Below are positions 1 through 8,572 of a stretch of DNA of 64,000 nt, one piece after another (positions within the stretch are counted from its first letter, which is position 1; every line of letters starts with the position of its first letter). The translations under genes were made by a program, and so were the position numbers. The notes under the pieces were generated by a model that ran no database searches, had not been told where the DNA came from, and saw only the letters and a list, made by a program, of their open reading frames with translations. Source of the stretch: Gluconacetobacter tumulicola (GTDB lineage: Bacteria; Pseudomonadota; Alphaproteobacteria; Acetobacterales; Acetobacteraceae); contig NZ_JABEQL010000007.1 in assembly GCF_014174215.1 (NCBI RefSeq), positions 1-64,000 on the forward strand, written 5' to 3'.

Positions 1-425
1 CGTCCCTTGATCTTCTTGCCCGCGTCATAACCGCGAGGGCCGCCGTTTTCAGCGGTTTTAACCGATTGGCTATCGATAATGCCCACCGAAGGCGTGGCGT
101 CTCGCCCGTCCAGCTCACGCGACAGGATCACGAGAATATGGTTCATGGCTTCCCATCGTCCCTCGCGGATCCAGCGGTCGAAATAGCCCTGCACGGTCGT
201 GAAGGCGGGAAAGTGGCTCGGCAATTGCCGCCACTGGCAGCCCGTGGTGACAATATAGAGGATCGCCTCCATGACGCGCCGTAAATCCGTACGTCGTGGT
301 CTTCCCAGTCGTTTCCTCTCGGGCATCAGTGGCGCAATCAGCGCCCATTCCGCATCGCGCAGGTCGCTTGCATACTCCAGCTCGTCCCGGCGATACTGCG
401 CTCGGGTGATTTCAGTCCAGGCCAT
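1..425 (-). CDS. IS5-family transposase, N-terminal part (cut by the window edge)
   Basis: Reading leftward from the ATG at 425-423, the frame stays open to base 1, about 141 residues. The protein begins MAWTEITRAQYRR. It contains DAEWALIAPLMPER near residue 23, the insertion-element segment LGRPRRTDLRRVMEAIL, and GIIDSQSVKT followed by GYDAGKKIKG near the cut. These are hallmarks of DDE transposases of the IS5 group; the Asp of IIDSQ is the probable first catalytic residue. The second Asp and the Glu would lie outside the window, so intactness cannot be judged. The gene points away from the interrupted protease. Confidence 0.85.
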   Translation of the reverse strand, partial: MAWTEITRAQYRRDELEYASDLRDAEWALIAPLMPERKRLGRPRRTDLRRVMEAILYIVTTGCQWRQLPSHFPAFTTVQGYFDRWIREGRWEAMNHILVILSRELDGRDATPSVGIIDSQSVKTAENGGPRGYDAGKKIKG

Positions 426-510
426 TGTGATCTCATCAGGTTCTCGCAAACCCATGAATCATAACCCGCTGAAATCACTCAACTCATTTCCGGTCAGACA
501 GTCACAGACA
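1..510 (-). mobile_element. IS5-family insertion sequence, one end (continues off the left edge)
   Basis: The segment carries the 5' part of an IS5-type transposase gene on the minus strand. On its right side it breaks the subtilase-like gene that follows. The protease reading loses family resemblance around bases 490-512, so the element end lies there. The exact terminus and target duplication cannot be fixed because the other end is outside the window. Confidence 0.75.
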
Positions 511-1274
511 GTCGGCGCCGTTTGCTTTGTGGCATCGGTCTGCCAGCAGGCGCGTAGCGCCATCAGCTTCGCCCGAGGCGCTACGCCGGCGATACCAATG
601 GCGTTGCCGGCCTTCGCCGCGATTACGCCTGCGACGCCAGTGCCATGCGCCTCGGCTGGTCCGTCGTCGGTGTCGACGAAATTCTCGCTAGAGACGAACT
701 GGCCCGCAAGGTCAGGATGGTCAAGCTCAACGCGGCTGTCGACCACCGCGACGACCACGCCGCGTCCGGTTGCGACCCGCTGGAGGGCTGTCAAATTCCA
801 AGCGGTGGTCACCGGCTGAAGGTCTGCCAGGGGGTCGTTAACAATGGGTGAGGGCGATGCTTCGGCCCTGTAGAGATGCATCGCCTGGGACCACAGAACG
901 TTACTGTCGTCAGAAATGCGTTTTATCGCGGTTTCAACCGTATCGCCTGGCCCGACCTGCATGACGTAGCAGTCCACGCCCAGCAGGGGCATTTGCCATC
1001 CGTCGCCGACAAATGCCAGCCCGTAGCGATGGGCGATATCCTCCGCGCGCCGTCTTTGCGCAGCGATGGTGAACGCGTCGGCGTAATCCCCGCCGTAGGA
1101 CGCGCTGGGCCGGTGATGGTCCGGTGGAATGCGAAGCATCACGAGGATCTGCCGGGCATTCGTGGCCACTTCGCGCGAGGCGGCCGGCATATTGGGCAAC
1201 ATTAAACCCAGAAGCAGGACAAAAATGGTCTGGACCGCGCGGCGCCAGGCCAGGGCAGCCACTTTACGCGTCAC
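459..1274 (-). pseudogene. S8 (subtilisin-like) serine protease, truncated by IS insertion
   Basis: An N-terminal hydrophobic stretch (IFVLLLGLMLP) suggests export. It is followed by a prodomain-like region and then the start of a subtilase catalytic domain. The Asp box is seen as VVVAVVDSRVELDHPDL, near residue 180, and the His box as EAHGTGVAGVIAA, near residue 211. The reading ends with IS-derived residues at 459, so the oxyanion Asn and catalytic Ser are absent and the product cannot be an active protease. The GTG start at 1274 directly abuts the anti-sigma stop codon, so it was the third gene of the sigma/anti-sigma operon. The same protease may continue beyond the IS to the left of the window. 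Confidence 0.85.
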
Positions 1275-1916
1275 TCATTGCATATCACCGTCGATCGGTT
1301 CCGCGACGGTGACGTTGCTGTTGCTTCGGAGCCGGGACAGGGCCGCTGCACGCTGGTCATCGGCCACGTGCAGCACATAGGCGTCAGACGTGGTGGGGCC
1401 ATCCACAATCCTGGCCTGGTTCTGCGTCAGCACCGTGCGCAGGATGGCTTCGGACGTGTCTGGCTTGAATTTCACAATGACATTGCCAATGCCGGGGCGA
1501 GGTGACGCACCAAGAGTTCGGTAGAGTGGTGGCGGTTTCACCAGCAAGAAAATCGCGACCGAAGCCGCCGCTGCAAAAGCCACCGCTCCGGAGACCAATC
1601 TTCGGCTGCTGCGAGCATGCTGTCTCGGCTGCGGCCGCTTCATATCTGCGTGACCGGCTTCGATACGCGCCTTCATCGCGGCCCACCCCTGATCGACGTC
1701 GCCCGGAAGCGCCCTGATCTTCCGCGCCTGGGCCTGCTCCATCCGTAAATCCTCACGGCATTCCGCACATTCAGCGAGATGCCGCTGAACGAGCGCCCTG
1801 TCGGTATCGCCGAGCGTGCCGGTCACAAACCAAGGCAACAATAACCTGGTTTGGCTGTGCGGAGAGTCGTCGAAACGGCTGATGCCCATCTTAATGGACT
1901 CGATAATGTCCACCAT
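1275..1916 (-). CDS. Membrane anti-sigma factor with zinc-finger and a subtilase-prodomain-like outer domain
   Basis: 213 residues. The cytoplasmic part holds a zinc-binding anti-sigma motif, HLAECAECREDL (H-x3-C-x2-C), near residues 46-57. A single membrane helix (SGAVAFAAAASVAIFLLV) lies near residues 109-126. The outer part, about residues 140-208, begins NVIVKFKPDTSE and ends NVTVAEP. This layout resembles the propeptide of subtilases (inhibitor I9/fervidolysin N-terminal type). The ATG has a clear GGAG nine bases upstream and lies 9 bp after the sigma gene. By family knowledge it should hold the neighbouring ECF sigma factor inactive at the membrane. The prodomain resemblance is my reading, not a database match. 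Confidence 0.8.
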   Translation of the reverse strand: MVDIIESIKMGISRFDDSPHSQTRLLLPWFVTGTLGDTDRALVQRHLAECAECREDLRMEQAQARKIRALPGDVDQGWAAMKARIEAGHADMKRPQPRQHARSSRRLVSGAVAFAAAASVAIFLLVKPPPLYRTLGASPRPGIGNVIVKFKPDTSEAILRTVLTQNQARIVDGPTTSDAYVLHVADDQRAAALSRLRSNSNVTVAEPIDGDMQ

Positions 1917-1925
1917 AATGGACTC

Positions 1926-2534
1926 CTAGATCCAATCCGGCAGAGTGCCGTCCAACAGGCGACGCAGCTGACGCCGCGCATGGAACATGCGGGTCTTCAC
2001 GGTACCGACTGGGCATGACATGATGTCAGCGATCTCCTGATAGCCAAATTCCTGAAAATAAGTAAGTTCGAGAACCTCGCGGTGCTCGAGAGAGAGTCCT
2101 TCCATCGCTTCCAGGAGAAGCTCCCGATTGCGCCGGCGGCCGAGATTGTCTTCCGGGCTGAGTTCGGGGCTTACATGCGACTCCGCGTTCTCGTCTTCCA
2201 TCGGGTCCTGGTGATTTCGGAGCGCCTTCATGGACTTGCGATAGGCGATGCCGAATATCCAGGTCGATAGCCTGCTGTCGCCCTTGAACGAATCCGTGTG
2301 GTCCCAAACCACCATCAGCGTGTCATTTACAACCTCTTCAACAAGATGGGGACGATGAACGCGTTTAAGCACAAAGCGTGCGAGACGATCATAATAGCTG
2401 CGATAGAGTTCTTCAAAGGCAACCATGTCTCGCGCCCGGATGCGCTCCACCAACAGCGCATCGTTGTTGTTTCGGGCAACTGGCTGGCGCCGCGCAGCTT
2501 CCAGGCTGCGGTCGCTCAAATCTGGCTCCCCCAT
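1926..2534 (-). CDS. ECF-type RNA polymerase sigma factor
   Basis: 202 residues from the ATG at 2534. The frame is open up to 2615, but the upstream codons do not look like sigma factor. Region 2 is visible around residues 34-80 (FEELYRSYYDRLARFVLKRV and VVNDTLMVVWDH). Region 4 is near the end (LEHREVLELTYFQEFGYQEI then GTVKTRMFHARRQLRRLL). The acidic linker between them is normal for ECF factors. It is the first gene of the sigma/anti-sigma/protease operon and is divergent from the next gene. The 181 bp upstream should hold the promoter; a TGAAAC element is present, but its spacing to CGTT (20 bp) is too long for a confident autoregulated ECF promoter. Confidence 0.92.
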   Translation of the reverse strand: MGEPDLSDRSLEAARRQPVARNNNDALLVERIRARDMVAFEELYRSYYDRLARFVLKRVHRPHLVEEVVNDTLMVVWDHTDSFKGDSRLSTWIFGIAYRKSMKALRNHQDPMEDENAESHVSPELSPEDNLGRRRNRELLLEAMEGLSLEHREVLELTYFQEFGYQEIADIMSCPVGTVKTRMFHARRQLRRLLDGTLPDWI

Positions 2535-2715
2535 GTTTATCCCTTTTGGTGCCCTGGAACGCGCCCAAGGTTCAAGATTCAATTTATTCGCGAAAATTTT
2601 CATGGGCACCACCACTAATAACGACCTCTCTCCGCGATCGAACGTTTCAGCGGCCGGATGGAACTAAGCTGTGGGGAAAGCACACAATGATGTGTGCAAC
2701 GACAAGGTATCGTGA

Positions 2716-3960
2716 ATGGACTGCGAATGGGATGTCGAGGCCGGACTCTCCGCCGAGGAGGTACGTCAGCGTTTCGCCTGGGCCCGCAGGCAGGGGCGAC
2801 CGGCTTGGCTGTGGCCTGACGTGTCGGTCGAATCATGGGGTACCGCGCTCGGAACCATTCAGAAGGCGGCTGTTGCGTGTCTTGGCGGAGAGGCGGCCAC
2901 GGATCTTGACGGTGGCGCGGAATCTCTGGGTCTGGCCGGCTACACGTCCGGCATGGGGCCGCTTCTCGGCTTCTGGATCGAACAGGGGCGGCTGCGGGCT
3001 GGCCCGTCCGTCGTCGTGGAGCTGGAGCGCCAACTGAGGCATAACAGGCGGCGGGCGAAGCGGATGGCGGCGGTAGCCGCCGCGCTTGTCGGCAGGCTGG
3101 TCGAGCTTGGAATCGAGGTTCTGATACTCAAGGGCGCGCACACGAGCACGGTCTATTTTCCCGAGCCCGGCGTGCGGCCGGCATCGGATATCGACCTGCT
3201 GGTGGCGCATGGGGATGGGCATCGCGCCGAGGCTGTGCTGGCGCATCTTGGGTTTTCGCTACAGAAGCGAGGCCGGTGGGAGAGTAGCTGGTCCCTGCCG
3301 GCGGCGAGCGGCGAACCGCGAACGCTTACTTATGTTCATGCCGACGATCCCTGGTCGATCGACCTTCATATTTCGCTCAATATATCGGCGGGGCGCGGCA
3401 CGCCGCTGGGCTGTTTCGACCTGGCGGCTCCGTTCGCGGGCAGGGAGCGTTGGGCTGTCGATGCGCGGGCCTGCGTACTGGAGCCAGCGCCGTTGCTGCT
3501 GCATCTGGCGGCTCATGCGGGGGTCGGCTGGCAGAACCTGACCTTGCTGCGTCAGGTCGAACTGGTTCTGGTCGTACGGCGGGAGGTCGCCTCGCGCCGC
3601 CTGTGCTGGGATGAATTCCTCGCGACGGGTCGGCTCACGACGGCGCTCGGCTATGCCTATCCAGCCCTCCGGTTGGCCGAGCGGCTTCTGCCGGGCACGG
3701 TGCCGGCGAACGTTCTCGAAGAGTGTGCCGGATGGGTTCCGCGCACCGTGCGGCGCAGGCTCGCGCGCTTGAACCCGGCATCGGCCCAGCGTATCGGGCG
3801 CAACTCGCTCGCCGAGCATTTCATGTGGGCCCAGGGATGGCGCGGACGGTTGCGGATGCTCGCAGCGGACCTGCTTCCCGACGACCGCCATTGGTCGGAT
3901 CGCCGCCGAATCTACGAAGCCCGCGCTTGGCGCCTCATCCGTGGCACGATCAGCCGGTAA
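2716..3960 (+). CDS. Nucleotidyltransferase-fold protein, NTP_transf_5 type
   Basis: 414 residues. The diagnostic segment near residues 135-162 reads VLILKGAHTSTVYFP then RPASDIDLLV. It combines the invariant LKG lysine-glycine with an R-x3-DxD metal-binding motif (Asp158 and Asp160). This is the Pol-beta-like fold of the uncharacterised nucleotidyltransferase family PF14907, whose genes often sit in polysaccharide or peptide clusters beside HPr-kinase-like genes, as here (8573-9478). The remainder is Arg/Leu-rich helical sequence without known motifs. The gene is divergent from the sigma operon, and its 3' end overlaps the convergent radical SAM gene by 11 bp. The substrate is unknown. Confidence 0.8.
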   Translation: MDCEWDVEAGLSAEEVRQRFAWARRQGRPAWLWPDVSVESWGTALGTIQKAAVACLGGEAATDLDGGAESLGLAGYTSGMGPLLGFWIEQGRLRAGPSVVVELERQLRHNRRRAKRMAAVAAALVGRLVELGIEVLILKGAHTSTVYFPEPGVRPASDIDLLVAHGDGHRAEAVLAHLGFSLQKRGRWESSWSLPAASGEPRTLTYVHADDPWSIDLHISLNISAGRGTPLGCFDLAAPFAGRERWAVDARACVLEPAPLLLHLAAHAGVGWQNLTLLRQVELVLVVRREVASRRLCWDEFLATGRLTTALGYAYPALRLAERLLPGTVPANVLEECAGWVPRTVRRRLARLNPASAQRIGRNSLAEHFMWAQGWRGRLRMLAADLLPDDRHWSDRRRIYEARAWRLIRGTISR

Positions 3961-5494
3961 GGACGATCCCGGGCGATCTCCGCGGCTTCGGCGCGCTTGC
4001 GGGGCGCAAATGGCCATAGGCCTGGGAATCGTCCGGTGTAATGCGGGCGAACCTGCGGATCTGCCGCAGGAGCCGCGGATCGTCGTAGATCTCCTGCCTC
4101 CAGCGCCACCACGCGGCAGCCTTGCCGAGCAACTTTCCCCATCCCCGCGTCTTCCGGTCATGAACGGAGGGGAAACGGCTTTTCAGCACCAGATCAAAAT
4201 CCTGTGCGCGCGTACGCAGTTTTTGCGCGAACCAGGGCAGGCGCGGGTCTTCGTGCGTCATCCACGCCACCCATTCCGGCTCGATCCATTCCTCAAGAGT
4301 GTCGGGCGTGCCGGCATGGGCGTCTACGCCGCCATAGGTCTGGCGGCGCTGGGGCGTGGGCGTGAAGAAGTAGCTGATCAGCTCCATATCCGGATTGATC
4401 GCCTTCAGCCTGCGAATGAAGGAGAACGTGTTCTCCATCTCTTGCTCCGGCCTTTCCGGATCGCCGAAGATGAAGGAAAACTCGGGGATGATGCCGTGTT
4501 CCCGCGTCTTCGCCGCCGTCATGAGTATCTGCTCGGTCGTGATGCCCTTGTTCATCCGCTCCAGCACTTCGTCCGAACCGGATTCGGCTCCGCAGAACAC
4601 CATGAAAAGGCCGGCCTCCCGCAGTGTCCGCCAGGTCGCATCGGAAAAGCGGCAGAGCGCGTCGACCCTCGCTTCACACCACCACCGCAGGCCCAGTGGC
4701 TTCATCGTGCGAGCGACCTCCTGGGCGTGCGCTTCGTTGAGGAAGAAATTATTGTCGTAGAAATGCACCGAATCCATGCCGTGATGCTGCACGAGATAGC
4801 GGAGGTGCTCGGCAGTGCGCTCGGGCTGCTGTACTTTTTCGCGGCGGCCGAAGACGCTGATCACGCCGCAGAAATTACAGCCGTACGGGCATCCGATCGA
4901 GGCCTGATAGACGCCGGACCGATGGCCCAGTATGGTCGGCCGAAGATACTGGCCGACATCGATCCTGTGATATGGCGGCGCGGGCAGCTCGCCCGGTCCC
5001 TTCCAGACGCGCTCCGGCCCGATCCAGTGCGATCCGTCGTCCTGCCGGAAGGCGATGCCGGCGACGGTTTTCGGATCGCGCCGGCCAGCGATGGCTTCGA
5101 GCAGCTCCAGAAACGTCTCCTCGCCCTGTCCCTGCACGACCCAGTCGACATAAGGCGCGTTCAGCACCGGCTGCGGATACAGGCTGCCGAAATTGCCGCC
5201 CCAGATCATCGGAATGTCCGGATAGCGCTGCTTTATCGCCTTGGCGAGGGGCACGGCGCTTACGAGTTGCGGGCCCGGCATGACGGTCATGGCGATGCTG
5301 CGCACCGGGGCGCCTTCCGCCGCTGCCTGTTCGATATGCCCGGCTATGACGGAGAACGCGTCGATGCCGGGCAGGTTCCCGTCGACGATCTTCCAGTTGA
5401 CGTCGGAGGGAAGGGCGGCGCCGATGGCCATGATCGAGAGCGGGAAGCGGCGGTTTTCCGGGCGCGTGGCGCGCGGGTTCACGAGGATAATCAC
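3950..5494 (-). CDS. Radical SAM protein with N-terminal cobalamin-binding-type domain (copy 1)
   Basis: 514 residues from a GTG at 5494, which overlaps the stop of the upstream methyltransferase gene (GTGA). Residues 1-140 look like the Rossmann-type B12-binding domain of this enzyme group (start IILVNPRA, later IPMIWGGNFGSLYP). No DxHxxG lower-ligand motif is evident, as is usual in the class. The radical SAM core starts at GCPYGCNFCG, with Cys202, Cys206 and Cys209 as 4Fe-4S ligands. It continues with DNNFFLNE and EARVD/GAESGSDEVLERM strand motifs. Related enzymes perform methylations or other radical chemistry on unreactive carbons. It is last in an operon with two methyltransferases and a second radical SAM gene (7112-8509). 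The substrate is unknown. Confidence 0.85.
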   Translation of the reverse strand: MIILVNPRATRPENRRFPLSIMAIGAALPSDVNWKIVDGNLPGIDAFSVIAGHIEQAAAEGAPVRSIAMTVMPGPQLVSAVPLAKAIKQRYPDIPMIWGGNFGSLYPQPVLNAPYVDWVVQGQGEETFLELLEAIAGRRDPKTVAGIAFRQDDGSHWIGPERVWKGPGELPAPPYHRIDVGQYLRPTILGHRSGVYQASIGCPYGCNFCGVISVFGRREKVQQPERTAEHLRYLVQHHGMDSVHFYDNNFFLNEAHAQEVARTMKPLGLRWWCEARVDALCRFSDATWRTLREAGLFMVFCGAESGSDEVLERMNKGITTEQILMTAAKTREHGIIPEFSFIFGDPERPEQEMENTFSFIRRLKAINPDMELISYFFTPTPQRRQTYGGVDAHAGTPDTLEEWIEPEWVAWMTHEDPRLPWFAQKLRTRAQDFDLVLKSRFPSVHDRKTRGWGKLLGKAAAWWRWRQEIYDDPRLLRQIRRFARITPDDSQAYGHLRPASAPKPRRSPGIVLTG

Positions 5495-6294
5495 GGGCGC
5501 GTGGCACTCCAGAGATCGAAACGGGAGGGCGCGCGCGCACGCCGCAGTCTGGCGACGACGGGGCGGATTTCATACCAGAGCGGATAGCGCACGCGCGACC
5601 GGCGCCACGCGCAGCCTATCGGCGCCGATGCCGCCGACAGGCGTTCGCGTGTCAGGAATTCGATGAAGGGGAGGGACATCAGCGTTTCGGCATGCGCGCC
5701 GAAGCGGCATGGCGCGTCGGCCAGTTTCTCCGCCACCATGGCAAGCCCGTCGGCCTCGTGGCGGTAGAAGGGCGAATCCAGGATCACGAGCCTGCCGCCG
5801 GGTCGCACGGTGCGGGCCGCCTCTGCCAGGACGGCGCCGAGATTCGTCGCGTAATGCAGCGAGGCATTGAAGACCGCGATATCGAAGCTGGCATCCGGCA
5901 TGGGGACGGCGTCGAAGGACGCATCCAGCGTCTGCATCCTGCCGCCGCTCCGCTCCAGGAACGGGGCTGCGGCGCCTAGTCCGTCGACCTTGTCGCTGCG
6001 TATGTCGAGTGCCGTCGTGTCATGCCCTTCCAGCGCGACGCGGTAGCTCAGCCAGCCATTGCCCGCGCCCAGGTCAAGCAACCGCAACCCGCGGCCGAGC
6101 GATGCGGCGAGAGGCCGGATGATCCGATCAAGCAGCGCCTCGAAGCTGCGTGCCCGCACACCCCATTGGCGCGCGAGGGGGCCATGGCGCAGATAGGGCA
6201 GGCCGAGCAGCGCGTCCTCGGCATAGAGGCGGCCTTCCGCCGCGCGGTGGGCCGCGTAATCCCGGGCGAAATCCCGCAGCGCGTCGCGGTTCAT
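5491..6294 (-). CDS. Class I SAM-dependent methyltransferase
   Basis: 267 residues from the ATG at 6294, which overlaps the stop of the preceding gene (ATGA). The open frame continues further upstream, but only antisense to its neighbour. The SAM-binding motif I is LRLLDLGAGNGWLSYRVA near residues 65-82. The acidic motif II is TALDIRSDKVDGL, and a motif IV region (PDASFDIAVFNASLHY) and the post-motif VRPGGRLVILDSP follow. The pattern fits the Methyltransf_11 type that acts on small molecules. Tight coupling to radical SAM copy 1 suggests they act on the same compound or glycan precursor. The acceptor is unknown. Confidence 0.82.
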   Translation of the reverse strand: MNRDALRDFARDYAAHRAAEGRLYAEDALLGLPYLRHGPLARQWGVRARSFEALLDRIIRPLAASLGRGLRLLDLGAGNGWLSYRVALEGHDTTALDIRSDKVDGLGAAAPFLERSGGRMQTLDASFDAVPMPDASFDIAVFNASLHYATNLGAVLAEAARTVRPGGRLVILDSPFYRHEADGLAMVAEKLADAPCRFGAHAETLMSLPFIEFLTRERLSAASAPIGCAWRRSRVRYPLWYEIRPVVARLRRARAPSRFDLWSATRP

Positions 6295-7100
6295 CGGGCT
6301 TCGGCCCCGTTGCGCACGAAACGGTAGAGAATATGGTCCCCCAATGACGCGAGCGGCCCGGCGAACACGCGGTCGAGCCTCTCGAACGCATCCAGGAGTC
6401 TCGGATGGCCCGATATCCAAGGCTCGGCCGCGCTGGGCGGCACGAAGACACCCACGCCCAAGCGGCCATCGGGGCGAAACCACGGCGCCATGGCGCGTTC
6501 GATGTCGCGCCGCCCGTGATAGCGGACGCTGAACGTGCGCCCGCCCAGCCGCGCGGGCCGGTCGCCCGTACCAAGTCGCCGGAAGGCTTCGGCGGGGCGG
6601 CCGCGCGCCATCTCGGTTACCCATTCGCCGGGGCAGGTACGGCCGAACACCACGAGTATCGCCGGCGCCCCCTCGCGCAGGAGCGTCGCCAGCCCGGCCG
6701 CAAAGGGACGGAGATCGCCGACGCAGTTCAATGCGGCGAAATTTGAGAAAGCGCCGTCCAGCGGGAGGCTGATCCGGGTGGCCAGTCTGGCAAGGTCCTC
6801 GGCGGCGCAAAGCGCCGTTCGCGCACAGGCGCGGCCCGCGAATTTCCTGCCGGACAGGCGCACCATCGCGGGAGAGGCGTCGGTCAGAAGCACCTCCCGC
6901 CCGCGCTCGAGAAGCCACAATGCGTCTTCGCCGGTGCCGCCGCCGATCTCGATCAGCCGGGCGCCCGGTGGAAAAGCGCGCGCCAGGACCCTCCGGACCG
7001 CGCGCCGTTGTGCGGCCACGCTGAGCCATGGCGTGAAGCGCGCGTCGAAACCTTCCGCGATCGCGTCGAAAGCCGCTGCGGCCGGCGGCAGGCCTTGCAT
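6291..7100 (-). CDS. Class I SAM-dependent methyltransferase (second in operon)
   Basis: 269 residues from the ATG at 7100. The frame is open to 7679, but the upstream part is antisense to radical SAM copy 2. Motif I reads ARLIEIGGGTGEDALWLLER near residues 46-65, followed by VLLTDASPAMVRL (motif II) and APAILVVFGRTCPGEW. The N-terminal AAFDAIAEGFDARFTPWL is the usual lead-in of ubiquinone/menaquinone-type small-molecule methyltransferases. It starts 11 bp after radical SAM copy 2 and overlaps the next methyltransferase by 4 bp. The two methyltransferases are clearly different proteins, not a recent duplication. Confidence 0.82.
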   Translation of the reverse strand: MQGLPPAAAAFDAIAEGFDARFTPWLSVAAQRRAVRRVLARAFPPGARLIEIGGGTGEDALWLLERGREVLLTDASPAMVRLSGRKFAGRACARTALCAAEDLARLATRISLPLDGAFSNFAALNCVGDLRPFAAGLATLLREGAPAILVVFGRTCPGEWVTEMARGRPAEAFRRLGTGDRPARLGGRTFSVRYHGRRDIERAMAPWFRPDGRLGVGVFVPPSAAEPWISGHPRLLDAFERLDRVFAGPLASLGDHILYRFVRNGAEAR

Positions 7101-7111
7101 CCCGCTCAACG

Positions 7112-8509
7112 TCAGGCCTCGAGCGGATGCTGGAACGGGTGAGGCGACCGATGGTGGAAGGCTTCGGCCTCCAGCCCGTTCCACGCTTCGTCGTTCCAGA
7201 TACCGGTCTCGTTTTCCGCATGCAGCAGGTCGCGCACCTTGCGGTAGAATTCGGTGGAATAGGTTCCCTGGAACAGCATCGCCAGTTCGCCCGTGGTTGT
7301 CCAGTTGCGCTGCCGCCCGAGCTGGGCCTGCACGCGCGCATGAAATGCCGTGCCCGGCAGCGGATACGCGACCGACACGCCGATTTCGTCCGGGTTTTCC
7401 TCCCGGATCAGGTCGCGGGTGGCAAGGATGTCCGGCCAGCTTTCGGGCGGATAGCCGAGCTGGATGAACCAGCAGGCGCGCACGCCGTGTGCCTTGAGCA
7501 CGCGTGTCGCCGTTCGCGCGGCTGCCACGCTCGCGCCCTTGTCCATGGCGTCGACGACCCTTTGTGAGCCGCTCTCGACGCCAAGCCAGACTTCTCTCGC
7601 ACCCGCCCGTGCCAGCGCGTCGACCATGCTTTCGGTCATGAGGTTGACGCGCGACTGCATGGTGAACGGAATCCGGCAATTGCCGTTCGTGACCTCACGC
7701 GCGAAGCCGGTCGTCCAGTCGGTGTCGAGGCCGAAGATGTCGTCGGCAAACCAGACATGGTCCGGCGCCACTTCCGCCTTCAGGCGAATCATTTCGTTCG
7801 CGACGTGGGTTGGCGACCGAACTTCATAGCGCCGGCCGAATGTCGGTTTCGCGCACCAGTTGCACGTATAGGGACAGCCGCGCGAAGTCGCCATATTCCA
7901 TGAAAATACGCCATGCGCGCCCGCCCAGGCGCGGCGGTAGGCATCGATGTCGAGCAGGTCCCACGCCGGGGACGGCAGGCGGTCGATATCACGCAGCGGG
8001 GGACGGGCGGGCGTGGAAGCCGGCTTGCCGGCCCCTGGCAGGAGCAACCCGGCGACGGAGGACGCGTTGTTATCTCCCCCGTTCCAGAGGCCGACGAGTT
8101 CGGCCAGCGCCATCTCTCCCTCGCCGAGTGCCACGGCTGCCGCGCCGGCGGCCAGATAGGCGGCGGGCATGTCGGCGGCATCGGGCCCATTCACGGCCAC
8201 CCGGCAGCCGCGCGCACGCGCCGCTCCGATGATCGCCAGCGCGCTCTCGCGGCGATTGGTGGTGCACATCTTGGTCAGGAAATTGAAATTGTCTTCCATG
8301 AGAACGACAATGCGCGGTTCGTACTCATCCAGTGCCTTCTCGAAATCCTCAATCCCGTGGGCGAACGTGGCGTCAAACAGTGCCACGTCATGCCCGCCTT
8401 CGCGCAGCAGCGCGGCGAGTATCAGGGTGGACAACGGGGAATAGGGCTTCATCCTTGAAAATTGTTTTGGGTCGTGCTGCAAAAAATACGAATGGGCGAG
8501 CAGGATCAA
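7112..8509 (-). CDS. Radical SAM protein with N-terminal cobalamin-binding-type domain (copy 2)
   Basis: 465 residues if translation starts at the TTG at 8509; the next in-frame Met is near residue 20. I keep TTG because the N-terminal strand ILLAHSYFL belongs to the domain. Residues 1-140 resemble the B12-binding fold (ALLREGGHDVALFDATFA, then AVALGEGEMALAELV). The radical SAM motif is RGCPYTCNWCAKPTFGRR, with Cys212, Cys216 and Cys219. DHVWFADDIFGLD and WLGVESGSQRVVDAMDKG follow, both typical of the B12-binding radical SAM group. It is the first gene of a four-gene leftward operon with the two methyltransferases and radical SAM copy 1. It diverges from the HPr-kinase-like gene across 63 bp. 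Confidence 0.84.
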   Translation of the reverse strand: MILLAHSYFLQHDPKQFSRMKPYSPLSTLILAALLREGGHDVALFDATFAHGIEDFEKALDEYEPRIVVLMEDNFNFLTKMCTTNRRESALAIIGAARARGCRVAVNGPDAADMPAAYLAAGAAAVALGEGEMALAELVGLWNGGDNNASSVAGLLLPGAGKPASTPARPPLRDIDRLPSPAWDLLDIDAYRRAWAGAHGVFSWNMATSRGCPYTCNWCAKPTFGRRYEVRSPTHVANEMIRLKAEVAPDHVWFADDIFGLDTDWTTGFAREVTNGNCRIPFTMQSRVNLMTESMVDALARAGAREVWLGVESGSQRVVDAMDKGASVAAARTATRVLKAHGVRACWFIQLGYPPESWPDILATRDLIREENPDEIGVSVAYPLPGTAFHARVQAQLGRQRNWTTTGELAMLFQGTYSTEFYRKVRDLLHAENETGIWNDEAWNGLEAEAFHHRSPHPFQHPLEA

Positions 8510-8572
8510 TGTCCGAGACTCCCACGATGCCGCATATTGTTCATCGGGTGCGATTCAGTATAAAATTGCCGC

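Noticed and set aside
3941-5587. A 548-codon plus-strand frame opposite the first radical SAM gene
   Set aside because: It is the reverse shadow of the radical SAM gene, without motifs or a ribosome site.
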